From positions 124,001 to 188,000 of the forward strand of contig QZFT01000067.1 of the NCBI GenBank assembly GCA_003600225.1: 64,000 nucleotides of DNA, read 5' to 3'. The notes under the pieces are model-generated. The model was not told the DNA's origin. It was given only the letters and a program-made list of their open reading frames with translations, and made no database searches. This document shows positions 20,328 to 29,098 of this stretch, piece after piece (position 1 is the stretch's first letter; each line of letters starts with the position of its first letter). The translations under genes and the position numbers were made by a program. This DNA is from Pseudonocardiaceae bacterium YIM PH 21723. GTDB lineage: Bacteria; Actinomycetota; Actinomycetes; Mycobacteriales; Pseudonocardiaceae.

Positions 20328-21158
20328 ATGGTCACTCAGCGAGGCACCCGGAACATGATGTTGTTCGCCGGCGCGCTCGGCGGGATCGTCGCCGGGGCGT
20401 ACGGCGTCATCACCCACCAGTCCAATCTCGCCAGGGAGATCATCGGACTGCCGGAGAGCGACCCGCCCCGCGCCGACGGCGTCTACCTGCCCGACGGTTC
20501 GGGACCGGTGTCCCGGGGCGAGCGGCCGCTGCGGTTCGCGATGCTCGGCGACTCGATGGCGGCGGGCCTCGGCGTGGACACCCCGGACCAGTTGCCCGCG
20601 GTGATGTCGGCGAAGGGCCTTTCCGAGGAGTCGGGCCGGCCGGTGCGCTGCAATACCTATGCCGTGGTCGGCGCGACCACCGCCGACCTGGCCGCCCAGG
20701 TCACCGCGGCCATCTCGGACGGCACCGATGTGGCACTGGTGATCATCGGCGGCAACGACGTGACGTCCCGGATGACCATCGGCAGTTCGGTGAACCTGCT
20801 GACCGCGCAGATCCGCCGGCTGCGCCGCGCGGGCATCGGCGTCGTCGTGGGCACCTGCCCGGACATGGCGGCGATCAAGCCGATCCCGCAGCCGCTGCGC
20901 ACCGTGGCCAGCACCTGGAGCCTCGCCCTGGCGAAGGCGCAGCGCACGGCCGCCCAGCAGGCCGGGGCGCACACGGTGCTGCTGTCCGAGGTGATCTCGC
21001 CGGAATTCGTGCAGCGCGCCGACGAACTGTTCAGCGGGGACCACTTCCACCCCAACGCGATCGGCTACGAGGGAGCCTGCGCGGTGATGTTGCCCGCGCT
21101 CTGCGCCGCGGCCGGAATCTGGCGCAGCGCCAGCAGGAGTGGGATGTTGTACTCCTGA
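20328..21158 (+). CDS. SGNH/GDSL-family hydrolase, membrane-anchored
   Basis: 276 aa. An N-terminal hydrophobic segment (about residues 8-30, MMLFAGALGGIVAGAYGVI) anchors or exports the protein. The hydrolase blocks are present: GDSMA (catalytic Ser), GGND and DHFHPN (Asp/His pair). Esterase activity is expected; the substrate is unknown. ATG at 20328 is preferred because GAGGGGAG lies 8 nt upstream; an in-frame GTG at 20301 also has a plausible site. A similar hydrolase gene lies near cbs in mycobacteria. Confidence 0.9.
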   Translation: MVTQRGTRNMMLFAGALGGIVAGAYGVITHQSNLAREIIGLPESDPPRADGVYLPDGSGPVSRGERPLRFAMLGDSMAAGLGVDTPDQLPAVMSAKGLSEESGRPVRCNTYAVVGATTADLAAQVTAAISDGTDVALVIIGGNDVTSRMTIGSSVNLLTAQIRRLRRAGIGVVVGTCPDMAAIKPIPQPLRTVASTWSLALAKAQRTAAQQAGAHTVLLSEVISPEFVQRADELFSGDHFHPNAIGYEGACAVMLPALCAAAGIWRSASRSGMLYS

Positions 21159-21177
21159 GTAACTTAGGGAGGCTGTT

Positions 21178-22398
21178 GTGCCAGAAGCAGTGATCGTGTC
21201 GGCTGCCCGCTCTCCGATCGGCCGAGCAGGCAAGGGGTCGCTGGCGAGCATCCGGCCGGATGACCTGACCGCGCAGATCGTCCGGGCCGCGCTGGACAAG
21301 ATGCCGGCCCTGGACCCGGCGCAGATCGACGACCTGATGCTGGGCTGTGGTCTGCCCGGTGGCGAGCAGGGCTACAACATGGGCCGGGTGGTCGCCACCA
21401 TCCTCGGCTACGACGAACTGCCCGGCACCACCGTCACCCGCTACTGCGCGTCCAGCGTGCAGACGACCCGGATGGCGTTGCACGCGATCAAGGCCGGCGA
21501 GGGTGACGTGTTCATCAGCGCGGGCGTGGAGACCGTGTCCCGGTTCGTGAAGGGCAGCTCCGACGGCCTGCCGGACACGATGAACCCGCTGTTCGACGAG
21601 GCGCAGGCGCGGACCACCAAGGCCATGGGCGGCGGGGCCACGTCGTGGGAGGACCCGCGGACCTCCGGCGCGGTGCCGGACGTGTACATCGCGATGGGTC
21701 AGACCGCGGAGAACCTGGCCCTGGCGAAGAACGTCTCCCGCGAGGAGATGGACGAGTTCGGCGTCCGCTCGCAGAACCTGGCGGAGAAGGCCATCGCCGA
21801 CGGCTTCTGGCAGCGGGAGATCACCCCGGTCACGCTGCCGGACGGCAGCGTCGTGTCCGCCGATGACGGCCCGCGTGCGGGAACCACCCTGGAGAAGGTC
21901 TCTCAGCTGAAGCCGGTGTTCCGCCCGGACGGCCGGGTCACCGCGGGCAACTGCTGCGCCCTGAACGACGGCGCCGCGGCGCTGGTGATCATGAGCGACG
22001 TCAAGGCGCGGGAACTGGGCCTGACCCCGCTGGCCCGGGTGGTCGCGACCGGCGTGTCCGGCCTGTCCCCGGAGATCATGGGCTACGGCCCGGTGGAAGC
22101 CACTCGCCGGGCGTTGTCCATCGCGGGCATGTCCATCTCGGACATCGACCTGGTGGAGATCAACGAGGCGTTCGCCGCGCAGGTCATCCCGTCCTACAAG
22201 GACCTGGACATCCCGCTGGACAAGCTGAACATCAACGGCGGCGCCATCGCCGTCGGCCACCCGTTCGGCATGACCGGCGCGCGCATCACCACCACGCTGA
22301 TCAACTCCCTCCAGTTCCACGACAAGCAGTTCGGCCTGGAGACCATGTGCGTCGGCGGCGGCCAGGGAATGGCCCTCATCCTCGAACGCCTCTCCTAA
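21178..22398 (+). CDS. fadA: Acetyl-CoA C-acyltransferase (thiolase)
   Basis: 406 aa, thiolase fold. The nucleophile is the Cys in TRYCASSVQTT (about residue 89). The C-terminal active-site blocks are EINEAFAAQ, NGGAIAVGHPFGMTGAR (His) and MCVGGGQGMA (second Cys). It performs the last beta-oxidation step or the reverse condensation. GTG start, with TAGGGAGG upstream, 19 bp after the SGNH gene. Mycobacteria have fadA3 in the equivalent position. A strong terminator follows. Confidence 0.93.
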   Translation: MPEAVIVSAARSPIGRAGKGSLASIRPDDLTAQIVRAALDKMPALDPAQIDDLMLGCGLPGGEQGYNMGRVVATILGYDELPGTTVTRYCASSVQTTRMALHAIKAGEGDVFISAGVETVSRFVKGSSDGLPDTMNPLFDEAQARTTKAMGGGATSWEDPRTSGAVPDVYIAMGQTAENLALAKNVSREEMDEFGVRSQNLAEKAIADGFWQREITPVTLPDGSVVSADDGPRAGTTLEKVSQLKPVFRPDGRVTAGNCCALNDGAAALVIMSDVKARELGLTPLARVVATGVSGLSPEIMGYGPVEATRRALSIAGMSISDIDLVEINEAFAAQVIPSYKDLDIPLDKLNINGGAIAVGHPFGMTGARITTTLINSLQFHDKQFGLETMCVGGGQGMALILERLS

Positions 22399-22406
22399 CC
22401 GACAGA

Positions 22407-22462
22407 TCCCGAAGTTGACGATATTCGGGGACGCTTTTCCCCGAATATCGTCAACTTCGGGA
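22407..22462 (+). terminator. Terminator hairpin, family E copy 2
   Basis: A perfect 24-bp inverted repeat (22407-22430 and 22439-22462) beginning TCCCGAAGTTGACGATATTC with an 8-nt loop that includes TTTT. It follows the thiolase stop. Much longer than a normal terminator stem and nearly the same sequence as the one at 60575-60625. Confidence 0.88.
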
Positions 22463-22500
22463 CCCCCTGGGTAAGGTCGGCGGCCAGGGGGTGATCTTCG

Positions 22501-23790
22501 GTGCTCAGTAATCTGGCGGTCCGGGCGAACACCCGGGTACTGATCATCTACGGCATGGCCGGGCGGTTACCCGCCGACGTACCCGCGACGCCGATCGCCG
22601 AGCTCTGGGACTTCGACCGGTTCTCCGGGCACCTGGCCGCGTCCGCCGAGCTCCTGCCGAACGTGGTTCTCGACGAGTACCTGGACGGCGCCGCGCTGAC
22701 CTGCGCCGGCTCGCCCCTGCCGCTCGATCTCGGCCGGCTCCGGGTGTTCCTGCTGAAGGGCGCGCGCGGCGAGACCACCGCGATGCTGGACGTCACGCTC
22801 CCCGCCGACGTGGACCACGCCGAGGTCTCCACGCTGCTGGCCACCACCTGCTTCGACCGCGCCGAGCTGCGGATCGGCGACCGCAGCCTGCCCAAATGGC
22901 TGGCCGATCGGCTCGCCGACCACGGGATCCATCGCGAGGTCCCCTTCGAGCGGGACGTGCACCAGATGGTCTTCCCCGGCGGTGAGCTGCAGCAACGCGT
23001 TCACCAGGAGGACAGCGGCGCGAACCCGTTCGCCAGCGTGACGGTCAGCGACATCGTGCACCGCGGCGTGTACCACGAATCCGCCGCCACCCACCTGCCA
23101 CCGGCGTTGAACATCCCCGGCACCTGCCTGGTCGGGCACGGCCGTGGCGTGGCGGTCATCGCCGGCTGGAACGCGCACGTGGAGAACGTCCTCGCGGTGA
23201 TCGGCACGTTGTTCGTCTCCGCGCTGGGCCTGCTGCGCGCGGCCCGCAAGCAGGCGCACCGCGCGGTGCTGGCCAACGAGCAGGGGCTGCTGACGGACAC
23301 CTCGGACGCCAGGGAACTCGTCGCCGAGTTGTCCGAGCGGCTGGGTGAGCTGCAACTGGACCTCAGCTTCGGCGTCGAGGCCTACCTGGACAACCTGCTC
23401 ATCCCGGAGCTGATCGTGGAGAGCTTCCACAGCTCGCTGCGCGACGCCCTCGGCCTGCCGGACATCCTGTCCAACACCTCGCGCATGCTCGCCCGGGTCG
23501 GCACCGTGGTGCAGGCAAGGATGGCCACCCTGGAAGCCGCGGTCGCCGACGCCACCGAGCGCCGCAACAAGGTGCTGTCCGCAATGGTGGCCATCGGCAC
23601 GCTGCTGGCGCTGCCGCCCGCGCTGCTGCTGGCCTTCTTCGGCGTGAACGGCACCGAGGTGAACGACACCGCCTCGATCACCGACCTGGACCACTACTGG
23701 CCCGCCTATGTCCTGGCCACGATGCCGTTCATCCTGCTGGTAGGCGTCGGTTCGTACCTGTACCTGCGTATCCGCCCCAATGGCGATTAG
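22501..23790 (+). CDS. CorA-like two-helix membrane protein
   Basis: 429 aa. A long cytoplasmic N-terminal region is followed by a helical stalk (about residues 260-365) and two C-terminal membrane helices (about 362-382 and 400-422). The loop between them reads FFGVNGTEVN, which resembles the CorA signature YGMN with Val in place of Met. Helix layout fits the CorA/MIT divalent-cation channel fold, but the signature change makes the transported ion uncertain. GTG start; the N-terminal half matches nothing I recognise. Confidence 0.6.
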   Translation: MLSNLAVRANTRVLIIYGMAGRLPADVPATPIAELWDFDRFSGHLAASAELLPNVVLDEYLDGAALTCAGSPLPLDLGRLRVFLLKGARGETTAMLDVTLPADVDHAEVSTLLATTCFDRAELRIGDRSLPKWLADRLADHGIHREVPFERDVHQMVFPGGELQQRVHQEDSGANPFASVTVSDIVHRGVYHESAATHLPPALNIPGTCLVGHGRGVAVIAGWNAHVENVLAVIGTLFVSALGLLRAARKQAHRAVLANEQGLLTDTSDARELVAELSERLGELQLDLSFGVEAYLDNLLIPELIVESFHSSLRDALGLPDILSNTSRMLARVGTVVQARMATLEAAVADATERRNKVLSAMVAIGTLLALPPALLLAFFGVNGTEVNDTASITDLDHYWPAYVLATMPFILLVGVGSYLYLRIRPNGD

Positions 23791-23888
23791 GTAGTCCTAC
23801 CCGATTGTCGCCGCTTTCATTGACGACATTGTTCCCGAGCTGCGATATTAATTTCACAAGCAGTTCGAAACAAAACCTGGGGAAAACA

Positions 23889-24218
23889 GTGAACAAGCTT
23901 ATCGTTGCGGCGGTTTCCGCATTGCTGCTGTCGGCCGGACCGAGTGCCACCATCGCCAATGCGGCACCGGCGAGTATCCAGGAGGCGTGCGGATTCAACG
24001 CCCATGGAATCGGTGACCACGCCACCTATATGCACTGCAACCAGAACACCAACGTGTGGGTCAAAATTGTTCGCACCTTTGATGACGTCACGCTGTGCGT
24101 CGCCCCAGGCCTGACCGACCTTGACAATTGGGACACCACGGCCCAGTGGATCACCAACGCCTACTCCAACGGCACGACCTGCGCATCAACGCAGGTCGGC
24201 CACACCATGGACCACTGA
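23889..24218 (+). CDS. Small secreted protein (DUF6355-like), paralog 1
   Basis: 109 aa with a signal peptide (VNKLIVAAVSALLLSAGPSA, cleavage near ANAAP). The mature part has CGFNAHGIGDHATYMHCNQN, then LCVAPGLTDL, ITNAYSNGTTC: four Cys that likely pair in two disulfides. The spacing is reminiscent of DUF6355 proteins seen in pseudonocardial actinobacteria, though that match is from memory. GTG start after GGGGAAAAC. Function unknown. Confidence 0.75.
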   Translation: MNKLIVAAVSALLLSAGPSATIANAAPASIQEACGFNAHGIGDHATYMHCNQNTNVWVKIVRTFDDVTLCVAPGLTDLDNWDTTAQWITNAYSNGTTCASTQVGHTMDH

Positions 24219-24243
24219 ACCGATCAGCCGAAGGATAATTGTC

Positions 24244-24576
24244 ATGAAGAGCAGGATCCTGATCTCCGCAGCGATTGCCGCATTGGCGCTGACCGGAATT
24301 TCCGCGACATCGGCAATGGCCGAACCCGCCACGGTCACCGACGACACCTGCGGCTTCAACACCCATACCGGTGAGCCGTCGAACTACATGAACTGCAGCG
24401 ATAAGAACCTGTGGATCCGAGCGGAGAATGTCGGGTCAGGCGGAGTGACCGTGTGCGTCGGCGCGCATCGCGGCTACACCTTCCTGTCCGAGGACGACCC
24501 TTCCTACAATCCGCTCTGGCGAGCACACGAGACCGGGGAATGGTGCTACAGCTCCGACCACGGTCACAAGATCTGA
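24244..24576 (+). CDS. Small secreted protein (DUF6355-like), paralog 2
   Basis: 110 aa with a signal peptide (MKSRILISAAIAALALTGI, cleavage near AMAEP). The mature region repeats the pattern of the gene before it: CGFNTHTGEPSNYMNCSDKN, LWIRAEN, VCVGAH and a late WCY. Clear tandem paralog, more diverged at the C-terminus, which lacks the ITNAYSNGTTC ending. ATG with AAGGA 7 nt upstream; the gap from paralog 1 is 25 bp, so they are cotranscribed. Confidence 0.75.
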   Translation: MKSRILISAAIAALALTGISATSAMAEPATVTDDTCGFNTHTGEPSNYMNCSDKNLWIRAENVGSGGVTVCVGAHRGYTFLSEDDPSYNPLWRAHETGEWCYSSDHGHKI

Positions 24577-24584
24577 CATAAAAA

Positions 24585-24624
24585 ATCCGGGGTGCACCTC
24601 CCCAGAGGGAGATGCACCCCGGAT
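24585..24624. terminator. Bidirectional terminator
   Basis: Arms of 18 bp with one mismatch (ATCCGGGGTGCACCTCCC at 24585-24602 against 24607-24624) and a 4-nt loop. It is preceded by an A-run, giving a T-run for the minus-strand transcript, and lies between convergent stops. Confidence 0.85.
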
Positions 24625-24635
24625 CCGTCCGGCGA

Positions 24636-25415
24636 CTAGTCGCGCAGGTAGCTGAGCAGGCGCAGGATCTCCAGGTACAGCCAGATCAGCGTGACCGTGA
24701 GACCGAAGGCAATCTGCCAGGCGTAGCGAGCCGGGGTGCCGTTGCGGATGGCCTCGCTGGCCGCCTCGAAGTCCAGCATGAAGCTGAACGCGGCGACGCC
24801 GATCAGCACCAGGCTGATGAGCACCATGATGCCGATCGGGAGGTGCAGGCCGAACATCGGCGCCACCAGGCGGAACAGCATCAGCACCAGGGCGCCGATG
24901 AGCATGCCGATCATCCACTTCTGGAAACGCGGAGTGACCTTGATGGCGCCGCTGCGGTAGGCGAAGAGCATGCCGGCGAACACGCCGACGGTGCCGACGA
25001 CCGCCTGGATCACGATGCCGTCGTACTTCAGGGCGTAGATGCCGCTGATGACACCGAGCACGATGCCCTGACAGGCGGCGTACGCGATGATCAGCGCCGG
25101 ACTGGGCTCCTTCTTGAAGGAGTTGACCAGGCCCAGCACGATGCCGGCGATCAGCGCCGGGATGAACAGGAGCTTGAGGATCGGCACGAAGGCGGCCAGG
25201 AAAGCGGCCACGACGAGGGTGCCGAGCAGGATGCCGGTCTTGGTGACGACGTCATCGATGGTCATCGGCCGGTTGTCGGCGGCGGCAGGCTGCGCACCGT
25301 AAGGCCCCGTCTGCTGCGGCGGGTAGCCAGGCTGAGCCTGCTGCGGGTAGGCGTTGAAGCCCGCATACCCGCCGGTCGGCAGGTTGCGGAACGCGGGGTT
25401 GCTGCTGGTACGCAA
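24636..25415 (-). CDS. Bax inhibitor-1/YccA-family membrane protein
   Basis: 259 aa. A Pro/Gln/Tyr-rich cytoplasmic head with NPAFRNLP and YPPQQTGPYG is followed by seven predicted membrane helices typical of the BI-1/TMBIM fold; DFEAASEAIRNGTP lies between helices 6 and 7. Family members are proton-sensitive calcium-leak channels or stress proteins. The start is an unusual TTG (25413-25415), chosen because a perfect AGGAGG lies 5 nt upstream; the longer open frame has no such site. Confidence 0.88.
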   Translation of the reverse strand: MRTSSNPAFRNLPTGGYAGFNAYPQQAQPGYPPQQTGPYGAQPAAADNRPMTIDDVVTKTGILLGTLVVAAFLAAFVPILKLLFIPALIAGIVLGLVNSFKKEPSPALIIAYAACQGIVLGVISGIYALKYDGIVIQAVVGTVGVFAGMLFAYRSGAIKVTPRFQKWMIGMLIGALVLMLFRLVAPMFGLHLPIGIMVLISLVLIGVAAFSFMLDFEAASEAIRNGTPARYAWQIAFGLTVTLIWLYLEILRLLSYLRD

Positions 25416-25728
25416 CTTGTCCTCCTGGGGCGTTCGTGCCCTTACATAGAACGAACGGACGCAGGCGTGGTCCGGTTCCCGGTAACTCACGTCAACTTTA
25501 CATTCATGCGCGGATATGCGTGCGTCACGGTAGTCCGATGACGCATGGTGTGCTCCACGACTCGTCCATCCGGGCCTTGCGAACGGCGTTAGTTAGCTCA
25601 TAGTCCACGCTCAGCGACCGTCCCAGGAGCTCCCGGTGGCCGGAATGGCGGTTGTGATCTGCCCCTGACCTGCCGAAACATCGTGGGGCGATGTGAACCC
25701 CGATCACGTCACGCCCCGAGGAGCTCCC
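25416..25728. other. Intergenic region, 313 bp, divergent promoters
   Basis: Lies between the divergent YccA-type and SpaA-like genes. Apart from the AGGAGG ribosome-binding site of the TTG-start gene (25421-25426) and GAGGAG (25718-25723) for the SpaA-like gene, I see no RNA gene, repeat or clear operator. Confidence 0.5.
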
Positions 25729-27006
25729 ATGCCCCGACGCAGCAGCCTGCTCGCGTTAGCCTGCGCCCTTGTCCTGATCGCCGGATCCATGTTGTCCGCG
25801 CAGGCGGCCTCCGGATCCCACGAGGTGGTGGGACTCAAGACACCGGCCCAGCCGTACAAGGGCAATCCGGATTCGTACGACTGGTTAGGTGCCTACGAGG
25901 TCGGCGGCAAGCAGGTCTGGTGCGTGCAGTTCGCCTACGCGGCCCCCGGAACCGGTGAGGGCTACCCGTCGACCGGCGCGCTGACCGACAAGTGGGGCAC
26001 TCCCCTGGCGCCCGAGGTCGCCGCGGACATCTCCTACCTGTTGCTGCGCTACAACGACACCAGCAACCCGAACGACGCCGCCGCGCTGGCGCACCTGCTG
26101 CACACCTGGACCGCGGGCACCACCGACCCGGCCAAGCTGGGCGCGGACAAGAGCTTCCAGCAGGTCGGCTACGACGTGAACTTCCACCTCAACTCGCTGC
26201 CCGCCGAGGCGAAGCAGGCCGTGGACCGGCTCAAGGCCGAGGCGATCGCCAACCGCGGCCCGTGGCAGATCACCGTCGCCGCACCCGCCGACCCACAGCT
26301 GATCGACGCCGCGGGTACCTGGACCGTCGCGGTCACCGCGGGCGGCAAGCCGCAGGGCGGCGCCAGGGTGACGCTCACCGCCACCGACGCCACCGTGGAG
26401 AACGCCCAGGTCAGCACCCCCGCCGACGGCAGCCCACTGGTCGTCAAGGTCACCCCGACCGGCCCGAACCCGACGCTGTCCGCCAAGACCGCCAGCCCGG
26501 TTCCGGTGCCGACGGTGAAGGTGCCCGCCAACCAGAGCACGCAGAAGATCCTCACCACCGGTGGCGAGACCGAGATCAACGGCACGGCGACGACCACCGC
26601 CAAGCACGCGCCCGGCAAGGTGAAGATCTCCAAGGCGGACGCGTCCAGCGGCACCGGCATCGCGAAGACCAGCCTGCGGGTCACCGCCGCGGACAAGAAG
26701 GGCCCGGCGAACAAGCAGGACGGCACCCCGCTCAACGGACCCGACGGCACCCCATTGGTGCTGGTCACCGGCGCGGACGGCACGGTCCTCGTCCCCGACC
26801 TGGCCACCCCGCAGGAAGTCTGCGTCGTCGAGACCCAGCCCGCCCCCGGGTACGAGGAGGCCTTCGACGCGGCAGCACCGGCCGCCGCCTGCGGCACGCT
26901 GAAGCCCGGCGAGACGCTCACCCTGGCGCTGACCAACAAGCCCAACAAGCCCAAGGTGCCCATCGTGATCCCGGCGGGTGACGGCTCCACCCGGATCGGA
27001 TCCTGA
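25729..27006 (+). CDS. Secreted surface-type protein with thioester-like and SpaA-like domains
   Basis: 425 aa. Signal peptide (MPRRSSLLALACALVLIAGS, cleavage after SAQAA), then an N-terminal domain with YDWLGAYEVGGKQVWCVQF as in TQXA/thioester adhesins, a Thr/Val-rich middle, and a prealbumin/SpaA-like domain (about residues 310-405) with VCVVETQPAPGYEEAF. It ends NKPKVPIVIPAGDGSTRIGS with no LPXTG motif, no membrane segment and no basic tail, so it lacks a classic sorting signal. The sortase gene starts 5 nt later. Start fixed by GAGGAG at 25718. Confidence 0.8.
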   Translation: MPRRSSLLALACALVLIAGSMLSAQAASGSHEVVGLKTPAQPYKGNPDSYDWLGAYEVGGKQVWCVQFAYAAPGTGEGYPSTGALTDKWGTPLAPEVAADISYLLLRYNDTSNPNDAAALAHLLHTWTAGTTDPAKLGADKSFQQVGYDVNFHLNSLPAEAKQAVDRLKAEAIANRGPWQITVAAPADPQLIDAAGTWTVAVTAGGKPQGGARVTLTATDATVENAQVSTPADGSPLVVKVTPTGPNPTLSAKTASPVPVPTVKVPANQSTQKILTTGGETEINGTATTTAKHAPGKVKISKADASSGTGIAKTSLRVTAADKKGPANKQDGTPLNGPDGTPLVLVTGADGTVLVPDLATPQEVCVVETQPAPGYEEAFDAAAPAAACGTLKPGETLTLALTNKPNKPKVPIVIPAGDGSTRIGS

Positions 27007-27011
27007 CCCGC

Positions 27012-27725
27012 ATGTCACTGTGGAAAACCCTGTTCGGCAGGCGCCCCCTAGCCGCGGTCGCCTGCCTGATCGGCCTGGCCCTAGCCCAATTCTGCTACTC
27101 GGTACTGGACCTGCGGACCGCCGACCTGAACATCACCCTTGCCGAGGCCGGTACCGCGGTGGCCGCCCCGCTGCCGCCAACGACCGAGAACTGGGTGGCC
27201 CTGGCCGCCCAGCTGACCGCCAGGACCGCGCCACCGGCACCCCCGTCGGCGGCGGCTCCGGCCCCGCAGCAACAGATCCGGCCGGGCCAGAAGCCGGGCA
27301 CCATCCGGCTGCCGGACGGCACCGAGGTACGCCTCGTCCGCAAGGAGATCGCCGCGGACGGCAGCCTGCCGATCCCGGACGGCGTCAACGAGGCGACCTG
27401 GTGGGGCGCCGGGCTGGAAGCCGGTCAGGGCGCGACGGTGCTCGCCGGCCACGTGAACTGGCAGAACCGCATCGGCCCGTTCGAGCAGCTCTGGCGGGCG
27501 GCTCCCGACCAGCGGGCGACCGTACGTGACGTGGACGGCACCGCGCATGAGTACGCGGTCAGCGAGGTACACACGGTCACAAAACAAGAGCTCCCCAACC
27601 GGGCTGCCGAATTGTTCGACCAGCAGGGCCCGCATCGATTGGTGCTGGTCACCTGCGGCGGACGCTGGATCGGCGGCCGGTTGGGCTATGACGAGAACCG
27701 GATCGTCGTGCTGCGTGGGTTGTAA
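27012..27725 (+). CDS. Class F sortase
   Basis: 237 aa. An N-terminal membrane anchor (about residues 12-32) is followed by a Pro/Ala linker, then the sortase barrel. The catalytic His is in LAGHVNW, the Cys in VTCGGRW and the Arg in YDENRIVVL. Sortases cleave a C-terminal motif in secreted proteins and join the product to a nucleophile. The adjacent SpaA-like gene is the natural substrate candidate even though it lacks LPXTG. Cotranscribed with it. Confidence 0.88.
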   Translation: MSLWKTLFGRRPLAAVACLIGLALAQFCYSVLDLRTADLNITLAEAGTAVAAPLPPTTENWVALAAQLTARTAPPAPPSAAAPAPQQQIRPGQKPGTIRLPDGTEVRLVRKEIAADGSLPIPDGVNEATWWGAGLEAGQGATVLAGHVNWQNRIGPFEQLWRAAPDQRATVRDVDGTAHEYAVSEVHTVTKQELPNRAAELFDQQGPHRLVLVTCGGRWIGGRLGYDENRIVVLRGL

Positions 27726-27804
27726 TCCATTTGCTGCTTTGACAACCTGACGGGGTGCCAGGGCGTCTATCCCAACGGCAACGGAGATTCCGGAGCTCGG
27801 GGGG

Positions 27805-29025
27805 ATGATGAAACAGCTTTTCGCCGCACACCGCGGCTCCATCGCCGTCGCGGTGGCCTTACTGCTGACCGCGTTGATGATCGTCCAGCTGGACTATCGC
27901 TCGGACAGCACGCGGCTGACCGGCGGTACGGCGCTGCCCGCGCTGACCACGGCGCAGGGTGAGCCGTCCGGTAACGCGGAACCGTCCGCGACGACCGAAC
28001 CGTCCAGCCCGGTTCCCACGACCAGCAGCAGCGCGCCCACCAGCGCGCCCAGGCCGCCGGACGGCGAGAAGCCGTGGATGCGCAAGCTGGAACCGGGCGA
28101 GCAGCCGCCGCAGTTCGTGATGTTCTCCTTCGACGGCGCCGCCTCGCACCCGCACTGGCAGCGGTTCCGCGAGATCGCCCGCCGGTCCGGTGCCCATGTG
28201 ACCGGACTGCTGTCCGGCATCTACCTGCTGCCGGACGGCGAGGGCAAGCGCTACACCGGACCGGGTCACAAGCCCGGCGGCTCGTCGATCGGCTTCGGCG
28301 GCACCCCCGAAGAGGTGCGCACCACGATCAACGACCTGAACGGCGCGTTGTCCGAGGGACATGAGCTGGGCACGCACTACAACGGCCACTTCTGCCAGGG
28401 CGCCGAGCCTTCGGTGGGCAAGTGGACGACCGCGCAGTGGAACGACGAACTGGACCAGTTCTTTGGCTTTGTGCGGGCCACCCCTGATCTGAAGCTGGAC
28501 CCGTCGACCGTCAAGGGCGGCCGGACACCGTGCCTGGAAGGCCGGATGGACCAGCTGCTGCCCGCCCTGGCCGCGCGGGGAATGACCTACGACACGTCGC
28601 AGACGGCACGTGGTGTCGTGTGGCCGCGGAAGACCGCGAGCGGCGTCTGGGAGTTCCCGATGCCCGAGGTGGTCATGCCCGGCCTCAACAAGCGCATGAT
28701 CATGATGGACTACAACTTCTGGTACTCGCTGAACGGCGCGAAGAACGAGCCGGCCAGGGCCGCCGAGTTCACCGAGTCCGCGCTGAACACCTACCGAGGC
28801 GCCTACCAGGCCGCTCTCACCGGAAACCGCGCCCCGCTGGTGGTGGGCAACCACTTCAACAGCTGGAACGCCGGCGCGTTCAACTCCGCCGTCGAATCCT
28901 TCATGGGCGAGACCTGCGGCAAGCCCGACACAGTCTGCGCCACCTACTCGGAGGTCATCCAGTGGATGTCCCTCCAGGACCCCGCAGTGCTCCAGGGCTT
29001 CCTGAACCGCCCCTCTTCCGGGTGA
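27805..29025 (+). CDS. Polysaccharide deacetylase-like secreted protein
   Basis: 406 aa. N-terminal signal anchor (about residues 10-30), a Ser/Thr/Pro-rich linker to about residue 90, then a NodB-like barrel. The metal-site blocks are diverged: FSFDGA replaces the usual FDDGP (one Asp only), and HELGTHYNGHF supplies the His pair. A later LVVGNHFNSWN block closes the barrel. It probably acts on cell-wall or extracellular polysaccharide, but the weak first motif leaves the activity open. Two adjacent ATGs (27805, 27808) follow a G-run. Confidence 0.75.
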   Translation: MMKQLFAAHRGSIAVAVALLLTALMIVQLDYRSDSTRLTGGTALPALTTAQGEPSGNAEPSATTEPSSPVPTTSSSAPTSAPRPPDGEKPWMRKLEPGEQPPQFVMFSFDGAASHPHWQRFREIARRSGAHVTGLLSGIYLLPDGEGKRYTGPGHKPGGSSIGFGGTPEEVRTTINDLNGALSEGHELGTHYNGHFCQGAEPSVGKWTTAQWNDELDQFFGFVRATPDLKLDPSTVKGGRTPCLEGRMDQLLPALAARGMTYDTSQTARGVVWPRKTASGVWEFPMPEVVMPGLNKRMIMMDYNFWYSLNGAKNEPARAAEFTESALNTYRGAYQAALTGNRAPLVVGNHFNSWNAGAFNSAVESFMGETCGKPDTVCATYSEVIQWMSLQDPAVLQGFLNRPSSG

Positions 29026-29031
29026 CCCCAT

Positions 29032-29089
29032 AATGCGAGCATGGGCGCTTTGCTCCCGTTGAATGGGAGTAAAGCGCCCATGTGGGCAT
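29032..29089. repeat. Family A palindrome, copy 4
   Basis: Between the convergent deacetylase-like and PQQ-dehydrogenase genes, 6 and 9 bp from their stops. Same orientation as copy 2 (AATGCGAGCATGGGCGCTTT at the left), with a CCCGTTGAATGGG centre. Probable bidirectional terminator. Confidence 0.9.
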
Positions 29090-29098
29090 CAGGGGCTA

